The translations under genes and the position numbers were made by a program. Shown here piece by piece: positions 18,297 through 27,049 of a DNA stretch of 64,000 nucleotides (position 1 is its first letter; the number at the start of each line of letters is the position of its first letter). The DNA comes from Gordonia asplenii. GTDB taxonomy: Bacteria; Actinomycetota; Actinomycetes; Mycobacteriales; Mycobacteriaceae. The notes beneath the pieces were generated by a model. The model saw only the letters and a list, made by a program, of their open reading frames with translations. It was not told the DNA's origin and searched no databases. The DNA lies in the NCBI RefSeq assembly GCF_012933505.1, contig NZ_JABBNB010000013.1:108826-172825 (forward strand). Reading direction: 5' to 3'.

Positions 18297-19238
18297 CTAA
18301 AGCTTTCGCAGGCGGACCCGGTTGATCGAGTGGTCGGAGTCCTTGCGCAGCACCAAGGTCGCGCGTGGACGGGTCGGCAGGATGTTCTCAATGAGGTTGG
18401 GGCGATTGATCGACGTCCAGATGTCGTTCGCCGCGGTGGTGGCCTGCGCGTCAGTCAGTTCCGCGTAGGAGTGGAAGTGTGAATTGGGGTCGGCGAACGA
18501 GGTGGTGCGCATCTGCAAAAACCTTGAGACGTACCACTTTTCGATGTCGCGAATCTTCGCATCGACGTAGATCGAGAAGTCGAACAGATCCGACACCATC
18601 AGCGTGGGGCCGGTCTGCAGGACATTGAGCCCCTCGACGATGAGGATGTCGGGCTGCCGGATGTAATGCATCACGTCGGGGACACGGTCGTAGGTGAGGT
18701 GCGAGTACACCGGCGCGGTCACCTCGCGTGCCCCGGACTTCACCTCGGTGACGAATCGCAACAGCCCGCGGCGGTCGTAGGATTCCGGAAAACCCTTGCG
18801 GTGCATGATTCCTCGCCGCTCGAGCTCCTTGGTGGGCAGCAGGAAACCGTCGGTGGTGACCAGATCGACCTTCGGATGCGACTCCCAGCGGGCCAGCAGC
18901 GCGGCCAAGACGCGCGCCGTCGTCGACTTGCCTACCGCGACACTGCCCGCGATGCCGATGACGAACGGAACTTGGCGGCTGGTCTGCAGTTCGCCGAGGA
19001 AGGTCGACGTCGCCGCATAGAGTCGTTGTCGGGCGGCCACGCGCAGATGGATGAGACGCGACAGCGGCAGGTAGACGTCGGCGACTTCGTCGAGATCGAC
19101 CTGCTCACCGAGGCCGACGAGCGATTCGAGTTCATTCTCGGTGAGCACCATCGGCATCGATTGGCGCAGGTCTCGCCACTGTTTGCGGTCGAGTTCGATA
19201 TACAGACTCGGATCGCGGCCATTGGTGTCGCGTGCCAT
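18297..19238 (-). CDS. coaA: Type I pantothenate kinase
   Basis: CoaA phosphorylates pantothenate, the committed step of coenzyme A synthesis. The 313-residue protein has the P-loop [18 protein letters not shown] at ~93-110, [28 protein letters not shown] and [14 protein letters not shown], and a C-terminal [22 protein letters not shown] that is nearly invariant in actinobacterial CoaA. Length and order fit the family. The start ATG 19238 lies in one copy of a 20-bp direct repeat. It is divergent from a DUF885-like gene, as Rv1092c is next to the glyA region in M. tuberculosis. Confidence 0.96.
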   Translation of the reverse strand: MARDTNGRDPSLYIELDRKQWRDLRQSMPMVLTENELESLVGLGEQVDLDEVADVYLPLSRLIHLRVAARQRLYAATSTFLGELQTSRQVPFVIGIAGSVAVGKSTTARVLAALLARWESHPKVDLVTTDGFLLPTKELERRGIMHRKGFPESYDRRGLLRFVTEVKSGAREVTAPVYSHLTYDRVPDVMHYIRQPDILIVEGLNVLQTGPTLMVSDLFDFSIYVDAKIRDIEKWYVSRFLQMRTTSFADPNSHFHSYAELTDAQATTAANDIWTSINRPNLIENILPTRPRATLVLRKDSDHSINRVRLRKL

Positions 19239-19313
19239 CAGCGCACCGGCGTCGTCGAAGCGAACATTGTCATAGCTTAGGCACGCGCACTGTCCATCAG
19301 CGCACCGGCGTCG
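19235..19313. repeat. 20-bp direct repeat around the coaA start
   Basis: CCATCAGCGCACCGGCGTCG occurs at 19235-19254 and again at 19294-19313, period 59 bp. The first copy contains the coaA start codon; the second is in the coaA/DUF885 divergent promoter. Looks like a small tandem duplication; a regulatory meaning is possible but unsupported. Confidence 0.7.
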
Positions 19314-19329
19314 CTATCGTGATGACCTT

Positions 19330-20529
19330 ATGGAGTCAACTGTGGTGACCGAGTACCTCCGCCTCGGCCTGGCATTCGACCGCGTGGAGCCGGGTTTCGT
19401 CGACGCGTACACCGGTGATCCGAGGCTGCGTGCCGACGTCGAATCCGGTCCGCGGCCCGACCCGGCGGACCTCGCCCGGCGTGCCCGTGAACTGCGGTCA
19501 CAGCTGCCCGGTGAGTTGTCTTCGGAGCGTGCGGCATTCGTCGAATCGCACCTGGTCGCGCTGGACTGCTCGGCCCGCAAGATGGCCGGGGACCACATCG
19601 GGTTCGTCGACGAAGTGCGAGCCTACTTCGATGTCGACATCGAACCCGCTGATCCGCAGGTGTATCGGGATGCGCACGCGCAGTTGGCCGCCGAGCTCGA
19701 CGTCGCGGTGTCCGGCGTCGCCGACGCATATGCCGAGCATCGTCGACGCGATGAGATTCCGGCGAACCGGGTCGACGAGTGCGTGCACGCCTTCGCCAGT
19801 GCGCTGCGTGACCGCGTGCGTGCGGAATATCCGTTGCCGGACAACGAGATCGTCGACTTCGAGGTGGTGTCGGACAAACCGTGGAGCGGGTTCAACTACT
19901 ACTTGGGCGAGTATCGTTCGCGGGTTGCGATCAACGGTGATCTGACGCAGTACATGTCGTCGCTGCCGCACCTCATCGCGCATGAGGCCTATCCGGGCCA
20001 TCACACCGAGCATTGCCGCAAGGAGCAGTTCCTGGTAGGCGCGGGCCAGCACGAGCAGTCGATCTTCCTGGTGAACACGCCGCAGTGCCTGATGGCCGAA
20101 GGCCTCGCCGACCATGCGCTCATCGCCGCCGTCGGATCCGACTGGGGCGTGTGGGCCCAGGAGATCTACGCCGATCTGGGCCTGCGCTTCGACGGGGAAC
20201 GGGCGCAGCGGGTGGGCCGCGCGACGTCGGGGTTGCTCTCGGTACGCCAGGACGCGGCACTTCTGCTGCACGACCGCGGCGCCGACGAGGACACCGTCGC
20301 CGAGTTCTTGCAGACATGGCTGCTGGCACCGCCGGCCCGCGCCCGGCAGATGCTGCGTTTTCTCACCTCACCCCTGTGGCGCGCCTACATCAGCACCTAC
20401 GTCGAGGGCTACCGGTTGCTGCAGCGGTGGCTCGACGCCGCCCCGGCGTCGCAGCGCCTGGCACGATTCGGCCGGCTGCTCGACGAGCCGCTGACCCCGG
20501 CCGCGCTGCGCGGCGAACTGAATACCTAG
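19330..20529 (+). CDS. DUF885-like metallopeptidase-type protein
   Basis: A 399-residue protein with [11 protein letters not shown] near residue 220, the HExxxGHH zinc-site variant seen in DUF885/gluzincin-like proteins, and a later Glu-containing [13 protein letters not shown] that can supply the third ligand. The N-terminal half is helical and matches the family. It has no signal peptide, so it is probably cytoplasmic. It runs into glyA with a 10-bp gap and is probably co-transcribed. Peptidase activity is inferred from the motif only. Confidence 0.82.
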   Translation: MESTVVTEYLRLGLAFDRVEPGFVDAYTGDPRLRADVESGPRPDPADLARRARELRSQLPGELSSERAAFVESHLVALDCSARKMAGDHIGFVDEVRAYFDVDIEPADPQVYRDAHAQLAAELDVAVSGVADAYAEHRRRDEIPANRVDECVHAFASALRDRVRAEYPLPDNEIVDFEVVSDKPWSGFNYYLGEYRSRVAINGDLTQYMSSLPHLIAHEAYPGHHTEHCRKEQFLVGAGQHEQSIFLVNTPQCLMAEGLADHALIAAVGSDWGVWAQEIYADLGLRFDGERAQRVGRATSGLLSVRQDAALLLHDRGADEDTVAEFLQTWLLAPPARARQMLRFLTSPLWRAYISTYVEGYRLLQRWLDAAPASQRLARFGRLLDEPLTPAALRGELNT

Positions 20530-20539
20530 ACTTGAGGCC

Positions 20540-21853
20540 ATGAGTGACGCAGTCTCCGCACAGTCCGTGAATTCGATGTCGCTGGCCGACCTTGACCCCG
20601 ACGTCGCCGCGGCGATGAACGGCGAGCTGAGCCGCCAGCGCGACACCCTGGAAATGATCGCGTCGGAGAACTTCGTTCCGCGCGCCGTGCTGCAGGCCCA
20701 GGGCAGCGTGCTGACCAACAAGTACGCGGAGGGTTACCCGGGGCGCCGGTACTACGGCGGCTGCGAATACGTCGACGTCGTCGAGGACATCGCCCGAGAC
20801 CGCGCGAAGGCGTTGTTCGGCGCCGACTTCGCCAATGTGCAGCCGCACGCCGGTGCACAGGCGAATGCCGCTGTGCTGCAAGCGCTGATGGAGCCGGGGG
20901 AGACCCTGCTCGGCCTCGATCTCGCCCACGGCGGCCACCTGACGCACGGCATGCGCCTCAACTTCTCCGGCAAGCTCTACGAGAACGCCTTCTACGGCGT
21001 GAGCAAGGAAGACTTCCGCATCGACATGGACGAGGTGCGCAAGATCGCCCTCGACACCAAGCCGAAGGTCATCGTCGCCGGATGGTCGGCCTATCCGCGC
21101 ACCCTCGACTTCGAGGCGTTCCGGTCGATCGCCGACGAGGTCGGCGCCTACCTGTGGACCGACATGGCGCATTTCGCCGGTCTCGTCGCCGCGGGTCTGC
21201 ACCCCAGCCCGGTGCCGCACTCCGACGTCGTGTCGTCGACGGTGCACAAGACCCTCGGCGGGCCGCGGTCGGGCATCATCCTCGGCAAGCAGGAGTGGGC
21301 CAAGAAGATCAACTCCGCGGTCTTCCCCGGCCAGCAGGGTGGCCCGCTGATGCATGTGATCGCGGGCAAGGCCGTCGCGCTGAAGATCGCGGGCACCGAG
21401 GAATTCGCCGAGAAGCAGCGCCGGACCCTGGAGGGTGCCGCGATCCTCGCCGATCGCCTGACCGGCGCCGACGTCGAGAAGGCAGGCGTGTCGGTCCTCA
21501 CCGGCGGCACCGACGTGCACCTGGTGCTGGTGGATCTGCGTAACAGTTCGCTCGACGGCCAACAGGCTGAGGACCTGCTGCACCAGGTCGGCATCACCGT
21601 CAACCGCAACGCGGTGCCGTTCGACCCGCGCCCGCCGATGGTCACCTCCGGCCTGCGCATCGGTACGCCCGCGCTGGCGACGCGCGGTTTCGGAGCCGAA
21701 CAGTTCACCGAGGTCGCCGACATCATCGGCACCGCGCTCGCCGCAGGACAGGGCGCCGACGTCTCCGCGCTGCGGGCCCGCGTCTCGCAGCTGGCGCTCG
21801 ACTTCCCGCTCTACGACGGTCTGGAGTCGTGGGGCCTGATGAGTCGGATCTAG
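20540..21853 (+). CDS. glyA: Serine hydroxymethyltransferase
   Basis: GlyA interconverts serine and glycine with tetrahydrofolate, feeding one-carbon metabolism. The 437-residue protein shows [55 protein letters not shown], the PLP-binding lysine in [14 protein letters not shown], and [19 protein letters not shown] 20540 follows a weak GAGGCC site. A strong intrinsic terminator closes the unit at 21892-21927. Order coaA, glyA, desA2, phoH2 is as in M. tuberculosis Rv1092c-Rv1095, with a DHA2 transporter added in between. Confidence 0.97.
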   Translation: MSDAVSAQSVNSMSLADLDPDVAAAMNGELSRQRDTLEMIASENFVPRAVLQAQGSVLTNKYAEGYPGRRYYGGCEYVDVVEDIARDRAKALFGADFANVQPHAGAQANAAVLQALMEPGETLLGLDLAHGGHLTHGMRLNFSGKLYENAFYGVSKEDFRIDMDEVRKIALDTKPKVIVAGWSAYPRTLDFEAFRSIADEVGAYLWTDMAHFAGLVAAGLHPSPVPHSDVVSSTVHKTLGGPRSGIILGKQEWAKKINSAVFPGQQGGPLMHVIAGKAVALKIAGTEEFAEKQRRTLEGAAILADRLTGADVEKAGVSVLTGGTDVHLVLVDLRNSSLDGQQAEDLLHQVGITVNRNAVPFDPRPPMVTSGLRIGTPALATRGFGAEQFTEVADIIGTALAAGQGADVSALRARVSQLALDFPLYDGLESWGLMSRI

Positions 21854-21891
21854 GGCATACTGGCGGCGTCGGAGGCATAGCCGCAGTTCAC

Positions 21892-21927
21892 AACCCACTC
21901 TCCTCGTGTCGAGGAGAGTGGGTTTTT
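21892..21927 (+). terminator. Intrinsic terminator after glyA
   Basis: AACCCACTCTCCTCG pairs perfectly with CGAGGAGAGTGGGTT around a 3-nt loop and is followed by a T run. A textbook rho-independent terminator. Confidence 0.9.
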
Positions 21928-21981
21928 GCATGTGAGGCGTCACACACCGCTCGGTGACGACTTGCCGGAATAGATTGCATC

Positions 21982-21997
21982 ATGCAACCTGTTGCAT
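21982..21997. promoter_or_regulatory. Palindromic operator-like site before the DHA2 transporter
   Basis: ATGCAACCTGTTGCAT is a perfect 7-2-7 inverted repeat, 49 bp before the transporter start, with TTGC and GCAA outer arms further extending symmetry. It is likely bound by a TetR- or MarR-type repressor encoded elsewhere; no such gene is adjacent. Confidence 0.6.
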
Positions 21998-22046
21998 TCA
22001 GCAAGTAATTCCACAGACTATTTCTCCGATCCAGTAAGGAAGTCAC

Positions 22047-23681
22047 ATGTCCACCGCTGACACCGAGGTGCGGGCGACGCACCCGACGGCCGACGCCGCA
22101 CCCGCGATGACGCACCGCGAAGTCCTGCAGGCCATGACCGGCCTGCTGGCCGGCCTGTTCACCGCACTGCTGTCGTCGACCATCGTCGCGACTGCGCTGC
22201 CCACGATCATCGCCGACCTCAAGGGCACCCAGACCCAGTACGCCTGGGTCATCACCGTCGCGCTGCTCGCCAACGCGGCGTCGACGCCGATCTGGGGCAA
22301 ACTGTCGGACCTGTTCAACAAGAAGTTGCTGGTGCAGCTGTCGCTGGTGATCTTCGTCGCCGGCTCGCTGATCGCGGGTATCGCACACAATGTGCCGATC
22401 CTGCTGGTCGGACGCGTCGTGCAGGGCATCGGCATGGGCGGCCTGACCGCGCTGGCAGTCGCCATCATCGGTTCGATCGTCTCACCGCGCGATCGCGGTA
22501 GGTACTCCGGCTACATGGGTGCCGTGATGGCCGTGTCGATGTCGGGTGGCCCGATCCTCGGCGGCGTCATCGTCGACAGCCCGCTCGGCTGGCGCTGGTG
22601 TTTCCTGGTCTGCGTTCCGCTCGCGCTGATCGCGCTGGTGCTGCTGCAGAAGACGTTGCATATGACGACCGTCCGCAAGGATGACGCGTCCATCGACTGG
22701 TTCGGTGCGCTGCTGCTGACCGCCGGCGTGAGCGTGCTGCTGATCTGGGTCTCGTTCGCCGGCAAGGCCGACTACTACGCATGGTTCTCGATCCAGACCG
22801 CGATGATGGTCGGCGGCGGTATCGCACTGCTGGTCGCGACGGTCATCGTCGAATCGCGAGCCAAGTCGCCGATCATTCCGCTCAAGATCGTCACCGAGCG
22901 CACCACCGCGCTGGCCATCCTCGCCTCCATCAGCGTCGGCATCGGCCTGTTCGGCGCGACGACGTTCCTCGGTCAGTACTTCCAGACCGCACGCGGCTAC
23001 TCGCCGACCGAGGCCGGCCTGCTGACCATTCCGATGGTGGTGGGTATGTTCGGCGGCTCGGTGGTCTCCGGTCAGTTGATCACGCGCTTCGGACATTGGA
23101 AGCCGTTCCTGCTCGGCGGTGCCACCGTGCTGATCGCGGGGTTCGCCCTGCTCGGCACGATCGATCACCAGACGTCGTTGATGCTGCTCGCCGTGTTCAT
23201 GCTCCTGGTCGGGCTCGGTACCGGCATGCTGATGCAGAACCTGGTGCTGGCCGTCCAGAACACCGTGAGTGTGCAGAACATCGGCGCGGCGTCGGCGAAC
23301 GTGGCCTTCTTCCGTACCTTCGGCGGTGCGATCGGCGTGTCCGTGCTGGGCTCGATCCTCGCGACCCGCGTCGCCGATCTGTCCCGCGACGGTCTCGCCA
23401 AGTTGGGCATCGACGCCGGTCACAGCGGTGGCGGGTCGCTGGATCTCAAGGCGCTGCCCGCGCCGGTCGCCGACGTGATCCGGGGATCCTACGGTGACGC
23501 GACCGCCACGATCTTCGTCGTCGCGGCCGCCTGCACCGTCGTGGCTCTTATCGCCGTCGCGTTGATCCCGAATCGTCCGTTGCGGACCACCGTCGACATC
23601 GAAGAGGTGCCCTTCGCAGAAGAGGCCGCCGTCGAGGTGGAAGCGGTCGCGGCCGGTTCGGCCCGCACGGCCGGGATTTAG
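22047..23681 (+). CDS. DHA2-family (EmrB/QacA-like) MFS drug:proton antiporter
   Basis: A 544-residue, probably 14-helix exporter. Motif A is in NAASTPIWGKLSDLFNKKLLVQLSLV, motif B in VVQGIGMGGLTALAVAI and antiporter motif C in SGGPILGGVIVDSPLGWRW. N-terminal TALLSSTIVATALPTII is typical for helix 1. It probably expels hydrophobic drugs across the inner membrane; the real substrate is unknown. ATG 22047 is preceded by AAGGAAG. It is transcribed alone after the glyA terminator, with an orphan palindrome upstream. It is not present at this place in mycobacteria, so it is an accessory insertion. Confidence 0.92.
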   Translation: MSTADTEVRATHPTADAAPAMTHREVLQAMTGLLAGLFTALLSSTIVATALPTIIADLKGTQTQYAWVITVALLANAASTPIWGKLSDLFNKKLLVQLSLVIFVAGSLIAGIAHNVPILLVGRVVQGIGMGGLTALAVAIIGSIVSPRDRGRYSGYMGAVMAVSMSGGPILGGVIVDSPLGWRWCFLVCVPLALIALVLLQKTLHMTTVRKDDASIDWFGALLLTAGVSVLLIWVSFAGKADYYAWFSIQTAMMVGGGIALLVATVIVESRAKSPIIPLKIVTERTTALAILASISVGIGLFGATTFLGQYFQTARGYSPTEAGLLTIPMVVGMFGGSVVSGQLITRFGHWKPFLLGGATVLIAGFALLGTIDHQTSLMLLAVFMLLVGLGTGMLMQNLVLAVQNTVSVQNIGAASANVAFFRTFGGAIGVSVLGSILATRVADLSRDGLAKLGIDAGHSGGGSLDLKALPAPVADVIRGSYGDATATIFVVAAACTVVALIAVALIPNRPLRTTVDIEEVPFAEEAAVEVEAVAAGSARTAGI

Positions 23682-23707
23682 GTTCGACGGCGTCGGCCGG
23701 TATCCTC

Positions 23708-24580
23708 GTGCACGTGACTGTACTGCCGCAAGACGAGTTGATCATCGCGCTGGAGAAGGCGCTCCCCGAGATCGCCGAGGAGCACGCGCAGATCGCGACC
23801 CCGTGGAACCCGCACGACTGGGTTCCCTGGGACGCCGGACGCAACTTCGCGTTCCTCGGCGGCGACGACTGGGACCCGTCGCAAGGCACCATGTCCGAGG
23901 AAGTGCGCGCGGCCACGCTGGCGCTGCTGCTGACCAAGGACAACCTGCCGTCCTATCACCGGGTGCTGGCGATTCACTTCCCGGCGTTCTCCGACTGGCG
24001 TCAGCTGGTCGGCGTGTGGACCGCGGAGGACAACCGCCACGCGATCGTGCTGCGCGACTTCCTCGTCGTGACCCGCGCGATCGATCCGCTCGACGCGGAG
24101 GAGCGGCGCCTGCATCACGTCACGCAGGGTTACCGCCAGCACACCGAAAAGGTCGTCGGGCTCAGCCCGCTCGACACGCTCGCGTTGATGGCCGTACACG
24201 AGAACCAGTGCGTGGCCTTCATCGAGAAGCTGTCGGCCGTCGTCGACGATGACGTCTACAAGCAGATTCTCGCGAAGATCTCCGGCGACGACGCCGCGCA
24301 GGCGCGGACCTTCGGTTCGTTCCTGAACGCGGGCCTGATCGCCGATCAGGACGCGACGGTCGTCGCGATCGACGAAGCCCTGGCGAAGCTGGAGCCGATC
24401 GGCTCCGACGTCACCGACTTCGCGCCGGAGTGGGCGCTGATCTCCGACTACGAGAACGACGCCACGAAGGCGAAGATCGCGGCGACATTCGTCGACCAGT
24501 TGAAGCTGAATTCGGTTGCCGGACTGTCCGATGAGGCCGAGTCCGCACGCCAGCGAATCCTGGCCCTCGCGGCAGGCTAG
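23708..24580 (+). CDS. desA2: Acyl-ACP desaturase-like protein (DesA2 type)
   Basis: A 290-residue ferritin-fold protein of the soluble acyl-ACP desaturase family, in the position of Rv1094 desA2. WNPHDWVPWDAGRNF, LLLTKDNLPSYHRVL and GVWTAEDNRHAIVLRDFL are recognisable. In canonical desaturases the diiron ligands come as two ExxH motifs; here the first reads DNRH (Asp for Glu) and the second ENQC (Cys for His), so the metal site looks altered. It may be a divergent desaturase, a partner of an active one, or use another metal. Start is GTG 23708 or GTG 23714; no ribosome site is clear. Confidence 0.85.
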   Translation: MHVTVLPQDELIIALEKALPEIAEEHAQIATPWNPHDWVPWDAGRNFAFLGGDDWDPSQGTMSEEVRAATLALLLTKDNLPSYHRVLAIHFPAFSDWRQLVGVWTAEDNRHAIVLRDFLVVTRAIDPLDAEERRLHHVTQGYRQHTEKVVGLSPLDTLALMAVHENQCVAFIEKLSAVVDDDVYKQILAKISGDDAAQARTFGSFLNAGLIADQDATVVAIDEALAKLEPIGSDVTDFAPEWALISDYENDATKAKIAATFVDQLKLNSVAGLSDEAESARQRILALAAG

Positions 24581-24613
24581 TTGGCTTCAGGTTAACGCAG
24601 ATTTCACGACAAC

Positions 24614-24645
24614 ACGCCCCTTACGAGTCATCTCGTAGGGGGCGT
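24614..24645 (+). terminator. Stem-loop terminator after desA2
   Basis: ACGCCCCTTACGAG pairs with CTCGTAGGGGGCGT, one G-T pair, 4-nt loop. It lies 34 bp after the desA2 stop and isolates the phoH2 unit. Weak T content downstream. Confidence 0.8.
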
Positions 24646-24664
24646 CGGCGTACCTTGGGCCTTG

Positions 24665-24844
24665 ATGGATTGCGGGGAAGCCGTCCATCCGGAAGGTTCG
24701 AATCGTGGTAGCGAAACGCGCAGCGAGAGGACCGGCCCCGGTTCTCGTTCGAGTTGTCCTCACGGCAGCGACGAACTAGGAACCGACCGGTCACAGCACA
24801 AAGCGTGTGTGCGGGCGCCGTGCACACTAGGAGCCCTGACGTGA
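24665..24844 (+). CDS. Candidate PhoAT-like small protein overlapping phoH2
   Basis: A 59-residue ORF (ATG 24665; TTG 24662 is also possible) whose stop TGA overlaps the phoH2 GTG start in GTGA. The product is polar and Cys/Ser/Arg-rich, with no domain I recognise. In mycobacteria a small gene, phoAT, overlaps phoH2 in just this way and is proposed as the antitoxin of the PIN domain. Against it: third-position GC is only about 60%, much lower than in neighbouring genes. The same stretch can also fold: GATGGA/TCCATC near 24665-24690 and CGAGA-ACCGG/CCGGT-TCTCG near 24722-24747. It may therefore be an RNA leader instead. Confidence 0.35.
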   Translation: MDCGEAVHPEGSNRGSETRSERTGPGSRSSCPHGSDELGTDRSQHKACVRAPCTLGALT

Positions 24845-26139
24845 CCATTCGCACCTACGTCCTCGACACCTCCGTGCTACTGTCCGACCCTTGGGCCGTA
24901 ACACGTTTCGACGAGCACCACGTCGTATTGCCGCTGGTTGTCATCAGCGAACTCGAGGGCAAACGCCATCACCACGAACTAGGCTGGTTCGCGCGTGAGG
25001 CACTCCGGTTGCTCGACGATCTGCGTCTCGAGCATTCCCGCCTGGATCTGCCGATTCCGATCGGTGACGCGGGCGGGACCCTGCAGGTGGAGCTCAACCA
25101 CACCGATCCGTCGGTGTTGCCGTCCGGCTTCCGGACCGATGACAATGACTCGCGAATCCTGGCCTGCGCGTTGAATCTTCGCGCCGAGGGCAAGGCCGTG
25201 ACGTTGGTGTCGAAGGACACGCCGCTGCGCGTCAAGGCCGGCGCGGTGGGATTGTCGGCGGACGAGTATCACGCACAGGATGTGGTGGTGTCGGGATGGT
25301 CGGGGATGACCGAGCTGGAAGTGGAGCCCGCAGCGGTCAACGCATTGTTCGCCGACGGGGTCATCGACGTCGACCTTGCGCGGGACCTGCCCTGCCACAC
25401 CGGAATTCGGCTGGTGGCCAACGGATCGTCGGCGTTGGGGCGGGTGACTCCGACCAAACAGGTGCAACTGGTACGGGGTGACCGGGAGGCGTTCGGCCTG
25501 CACGGCCGGTCGGCCGAGCAGCGGGTGGCGCTGGATCTGTTGCTCGACGACAGTGTGGGAATCGTGTCGCTGGGCGGCAAGGCGGGTACCGGTAAGTCGG
25601 CACTGGCCTTGTGCGCCGGTCTGGAGGCGGTGCTGGAGCGGCGGACGCAGCGCAAGGTTGTGGTCTTCCGCCCACTGTATGCCGTTGGCGGACAACAACT
25701 CGGGTACTTGCCGGGCGGTGCGGACGAGAAGATGGGACCGTGGGCGCAGGCCGTCTACGACACCCTCGAGGGGCTGGCGTCGCCGGAAGTCATCGAGGAG
25801 GTGCTCAGCCGCGGAATGCTGGAGGTGTTGCCGCTCACCCACATTCGCGGTCGTTCATTGCATGATTCGTTCGTCATCGTCGACGAGGCGCAGTCGCTGG
25901 AACGCAATGTGCTGCTGACGGTGTTGTCGCGCTTGGGAACTGGCTCGCGCGTGGTCCTCACGCACGATGTGGCACAGCGGGACAATCTGCGCGTGGGCAG
26001 GCACGACGGGGTGGCGGCGGTGATCGAGAAGCTCAAGGGGCACCCGTTGTTCGCACATGTGACGTTGACCCGCAGCGAGCGGTCGGCGATTGCGGCGCTG
26101 GTCACCGACATGCTGGAGGAGTTCGCGCCGGGAGCGTAG
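24841..26139 (+). CDS. phoH2: PhoH2: PIN-domain RNase fused to PhoH RNA helicase
   Basis: A 432-residue protein, nearly the length of M. tuberculosis PhoH2. Residues ~1-130 are a PIN domain with its acidic residues in [24 protein letters not shown] and [13 protein letters not shown]. Residues ~225-432 are a PhoH ATPase: Walker [16 protein letters not shown], Walker [15 protein letters not shown] and [14 protein letters not shown]. Such fusions unwind and cleave RNA in a sequence-dependent way. GTG 24841 is preferred over the upstream in-frame start at 24754 because AGGAG lies 7 nt before it and the PIN domain starts right after. The stop codon is inside a 26-bp repeat. Confidence 0.94.
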   Translation: MTIRTYVLDTSVLLSDPWAVTRFDEHHVVLPLVVISELEGKRHHHELGWFAREALRLLDDLRLEHSRLDLPIPIGDAGGTLQVELNHTDPSVLPSGFRTDDNDSRILACALNLRAEGKAVTLVSKDTPLRVKAGAVGLSADEYHAQDVVVSGWSGMTELEVEPAAVNALFADGVIDVDLARDLPCHTGIRLVANGSSALGRVTPTKQVQLVRGDREAFGLHGRSAEQRVALDLLLDDSVGIVSLGGKAGTGKSALALCAGLEAVLERRTQRKVVVFRPLYAVGGQQLGYLPGGADEKMGPWAQAVYDTLEGLASPEVIEEVLSRGMLEVLPLTHIRGRSLHDSFVIVDEAQSLERNVLLTVLSRLGTGSRVVLTHDVAQRDNLRVGRHDGVAAVIEKLKGHPLFAHVTLTRSERSAIAALVTDMLEEFAPGA

Positions 26140-26188
26140 CGAGCGGGCGAAAGTCGACACCGTCGCGCCGGGAGCGTAGCGAGCGGGC
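26123..26188. repeat. 26-bp direct repeat covering the phoH2 stop
   Basis: The sequence starting TCGCGCCGGGAGCGTAGCGA and ending GCGGGC is found at 26123-26148 and 26163-26188, period 40 bp. The first copy encodes the last residues FAPGA and the stop of phoH2. Similar GGAGCGTAGCGAGCGGG stretches are dispersed repeats in Gordonia-like genomes. Confidence 0.75.
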
Positions 26189-26217
26189 TCGCTGCTTATG
26201 CCGGTACTCTCGCGCAG

Positions 26218-26778
26218 GTGAACGGAACTGTGTTTGTGGGACCGGACGACGGTGATGTGACGATCGGCACCGGGGTGGCCGGCCCCGGTGCCAAGGCGGG
26301 CCATCGGTTGATCATCGGGTTCGAATCATGGTCGGGGAGTGTGACTTTCGTCGACGACGTACCGTCGGCGGTGGGTTTGACGGTCGACGTCGACTCGCTG
26401 TCGGTGGTGCGCGGCGAGGGCGGCGTGACGCCGTTGAGCGGCCCGGAGAAGCTGGTGGTCCGTTCGAATGCGCTGAAGTCGTTGCAGGCCAAGAAGTTTC
26501 CGCAGATCGGATTCGTCGGCGACGCGATCGACGTGATCGACGGCGGGTACCGGGTGACGGGCGCGCTGACGATCTGCGGTGAGAGCGTCGAGCATTCGGT
26601 GGATGTCGGGGTCGTGGACGACGGTGACGGGTGGCGGCTGTCGGCATCGACGTCGGTGCGGCACAGCGACGTTGGGCTCAAGCCGTTCTCGCTGATGATG
26701 GGAACGCTGAAGGTTGCCGACGAGGTTCGGGTGGAGTTCGCGGCGCGGCTGTCGGGCGGATTGGGCGACGCGCCCTAG
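26218..26778 (+). CDS. YceI-like protein
   Basis: A 186-residue, beta-rich protein with the spacing of YceI/lipocalin-like barrels: GHRLIIGFESWSGSVTFVDD, VTPLSGPEKLVV, KKFPQIGFVGDAIDV, GGYRVTGALTICGES and VRHSDVGLKPFSLMMGTLKVADEVRVEF. YceI proteins bind polyprenyl or other amphiphilic ligands. There is no signal peptide, so it is probably cytoplasmic, unlike E. coli YceI. Start GTG 26218 lies within GCGCAGGTG. It follows phoH2 but is separated by repeats, so co-transcription is uncertain. It converges on a Uma2 remnant with a 4-bp overlap. Confidence 0.8.
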   Translation: MNGTVFVGPDDGDVTIGTGVAGPGAKAGHRLIIGFESWSGSVTFVDDVPSAVGLTVDVDSLSVVRGEGGVTPLSGPEKLVVRSNALKSLQAKKFPQIGFVGDAIDVIDGGYRVTGALTICGESVEHSVDVGVVDDGDGWRLSASTSVRHSDVGLKPFSLMMGTLKVADEVRVEFAARLSGGLGDAP

Positions 26779-26957
26779 GAGACGAGGTCGGATGGAGTCA
26801 GTGTCACGGTGAACGGGGCGATGGCGGTCCACGATGTTCCCGGGCGCACCGTCGCGACGACCGCGTAGGCGTCGCCGGACAGTTCATGTGCGATGACGGT
26901 TCCGTCCTGTTCGACGCGCCAGTAGTGCTCGATGCGCGCTTCGGCGGATTTTGGCAC
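26775..26957 (-). pseudogene. C-terminal remnant of a Uma2 (DUF820) family protein
   Basis: The 60-residue ORF reads EARIEHYWRVEQDGTVIAHELSG and continues to PFTVTLTPSDLV. This matches only the last third of Uma2 family proteins (restriction-endonuclease-like fold), where HYWxVE is the conserved strand. The N-terminal catalytic two thirds are missing, and upstream sequence on that strand shows no homology. A truncated relic; it could still be translated from GTG 26957. Confidence 0.65.
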
Positions 26958-27049
26958 CTGACTGTGCGACCGCTCACGTCGGTGACCAGATCAACACTCG
27001 CTTGTGACTCTCACGTGACTTATCGGCGTCGAACCGCTGGCACACTTGA

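Noticed and set aside
24691..24710. GGTTCGAATC resembling the T-loop of a tRNA
   Set aside because: No acceptor stem, anticodon stem or CCA end can be built around it; the sequence belongs to the phoH2 leader.
24660..24840. Possible c-di-AMP or other known riboswitch before phoH2
   Set aside because: Local hairpins exist, but I cannot match the conserved core of any riboswitch class that I know. Left as an alternative to the phoAT-like ORF.
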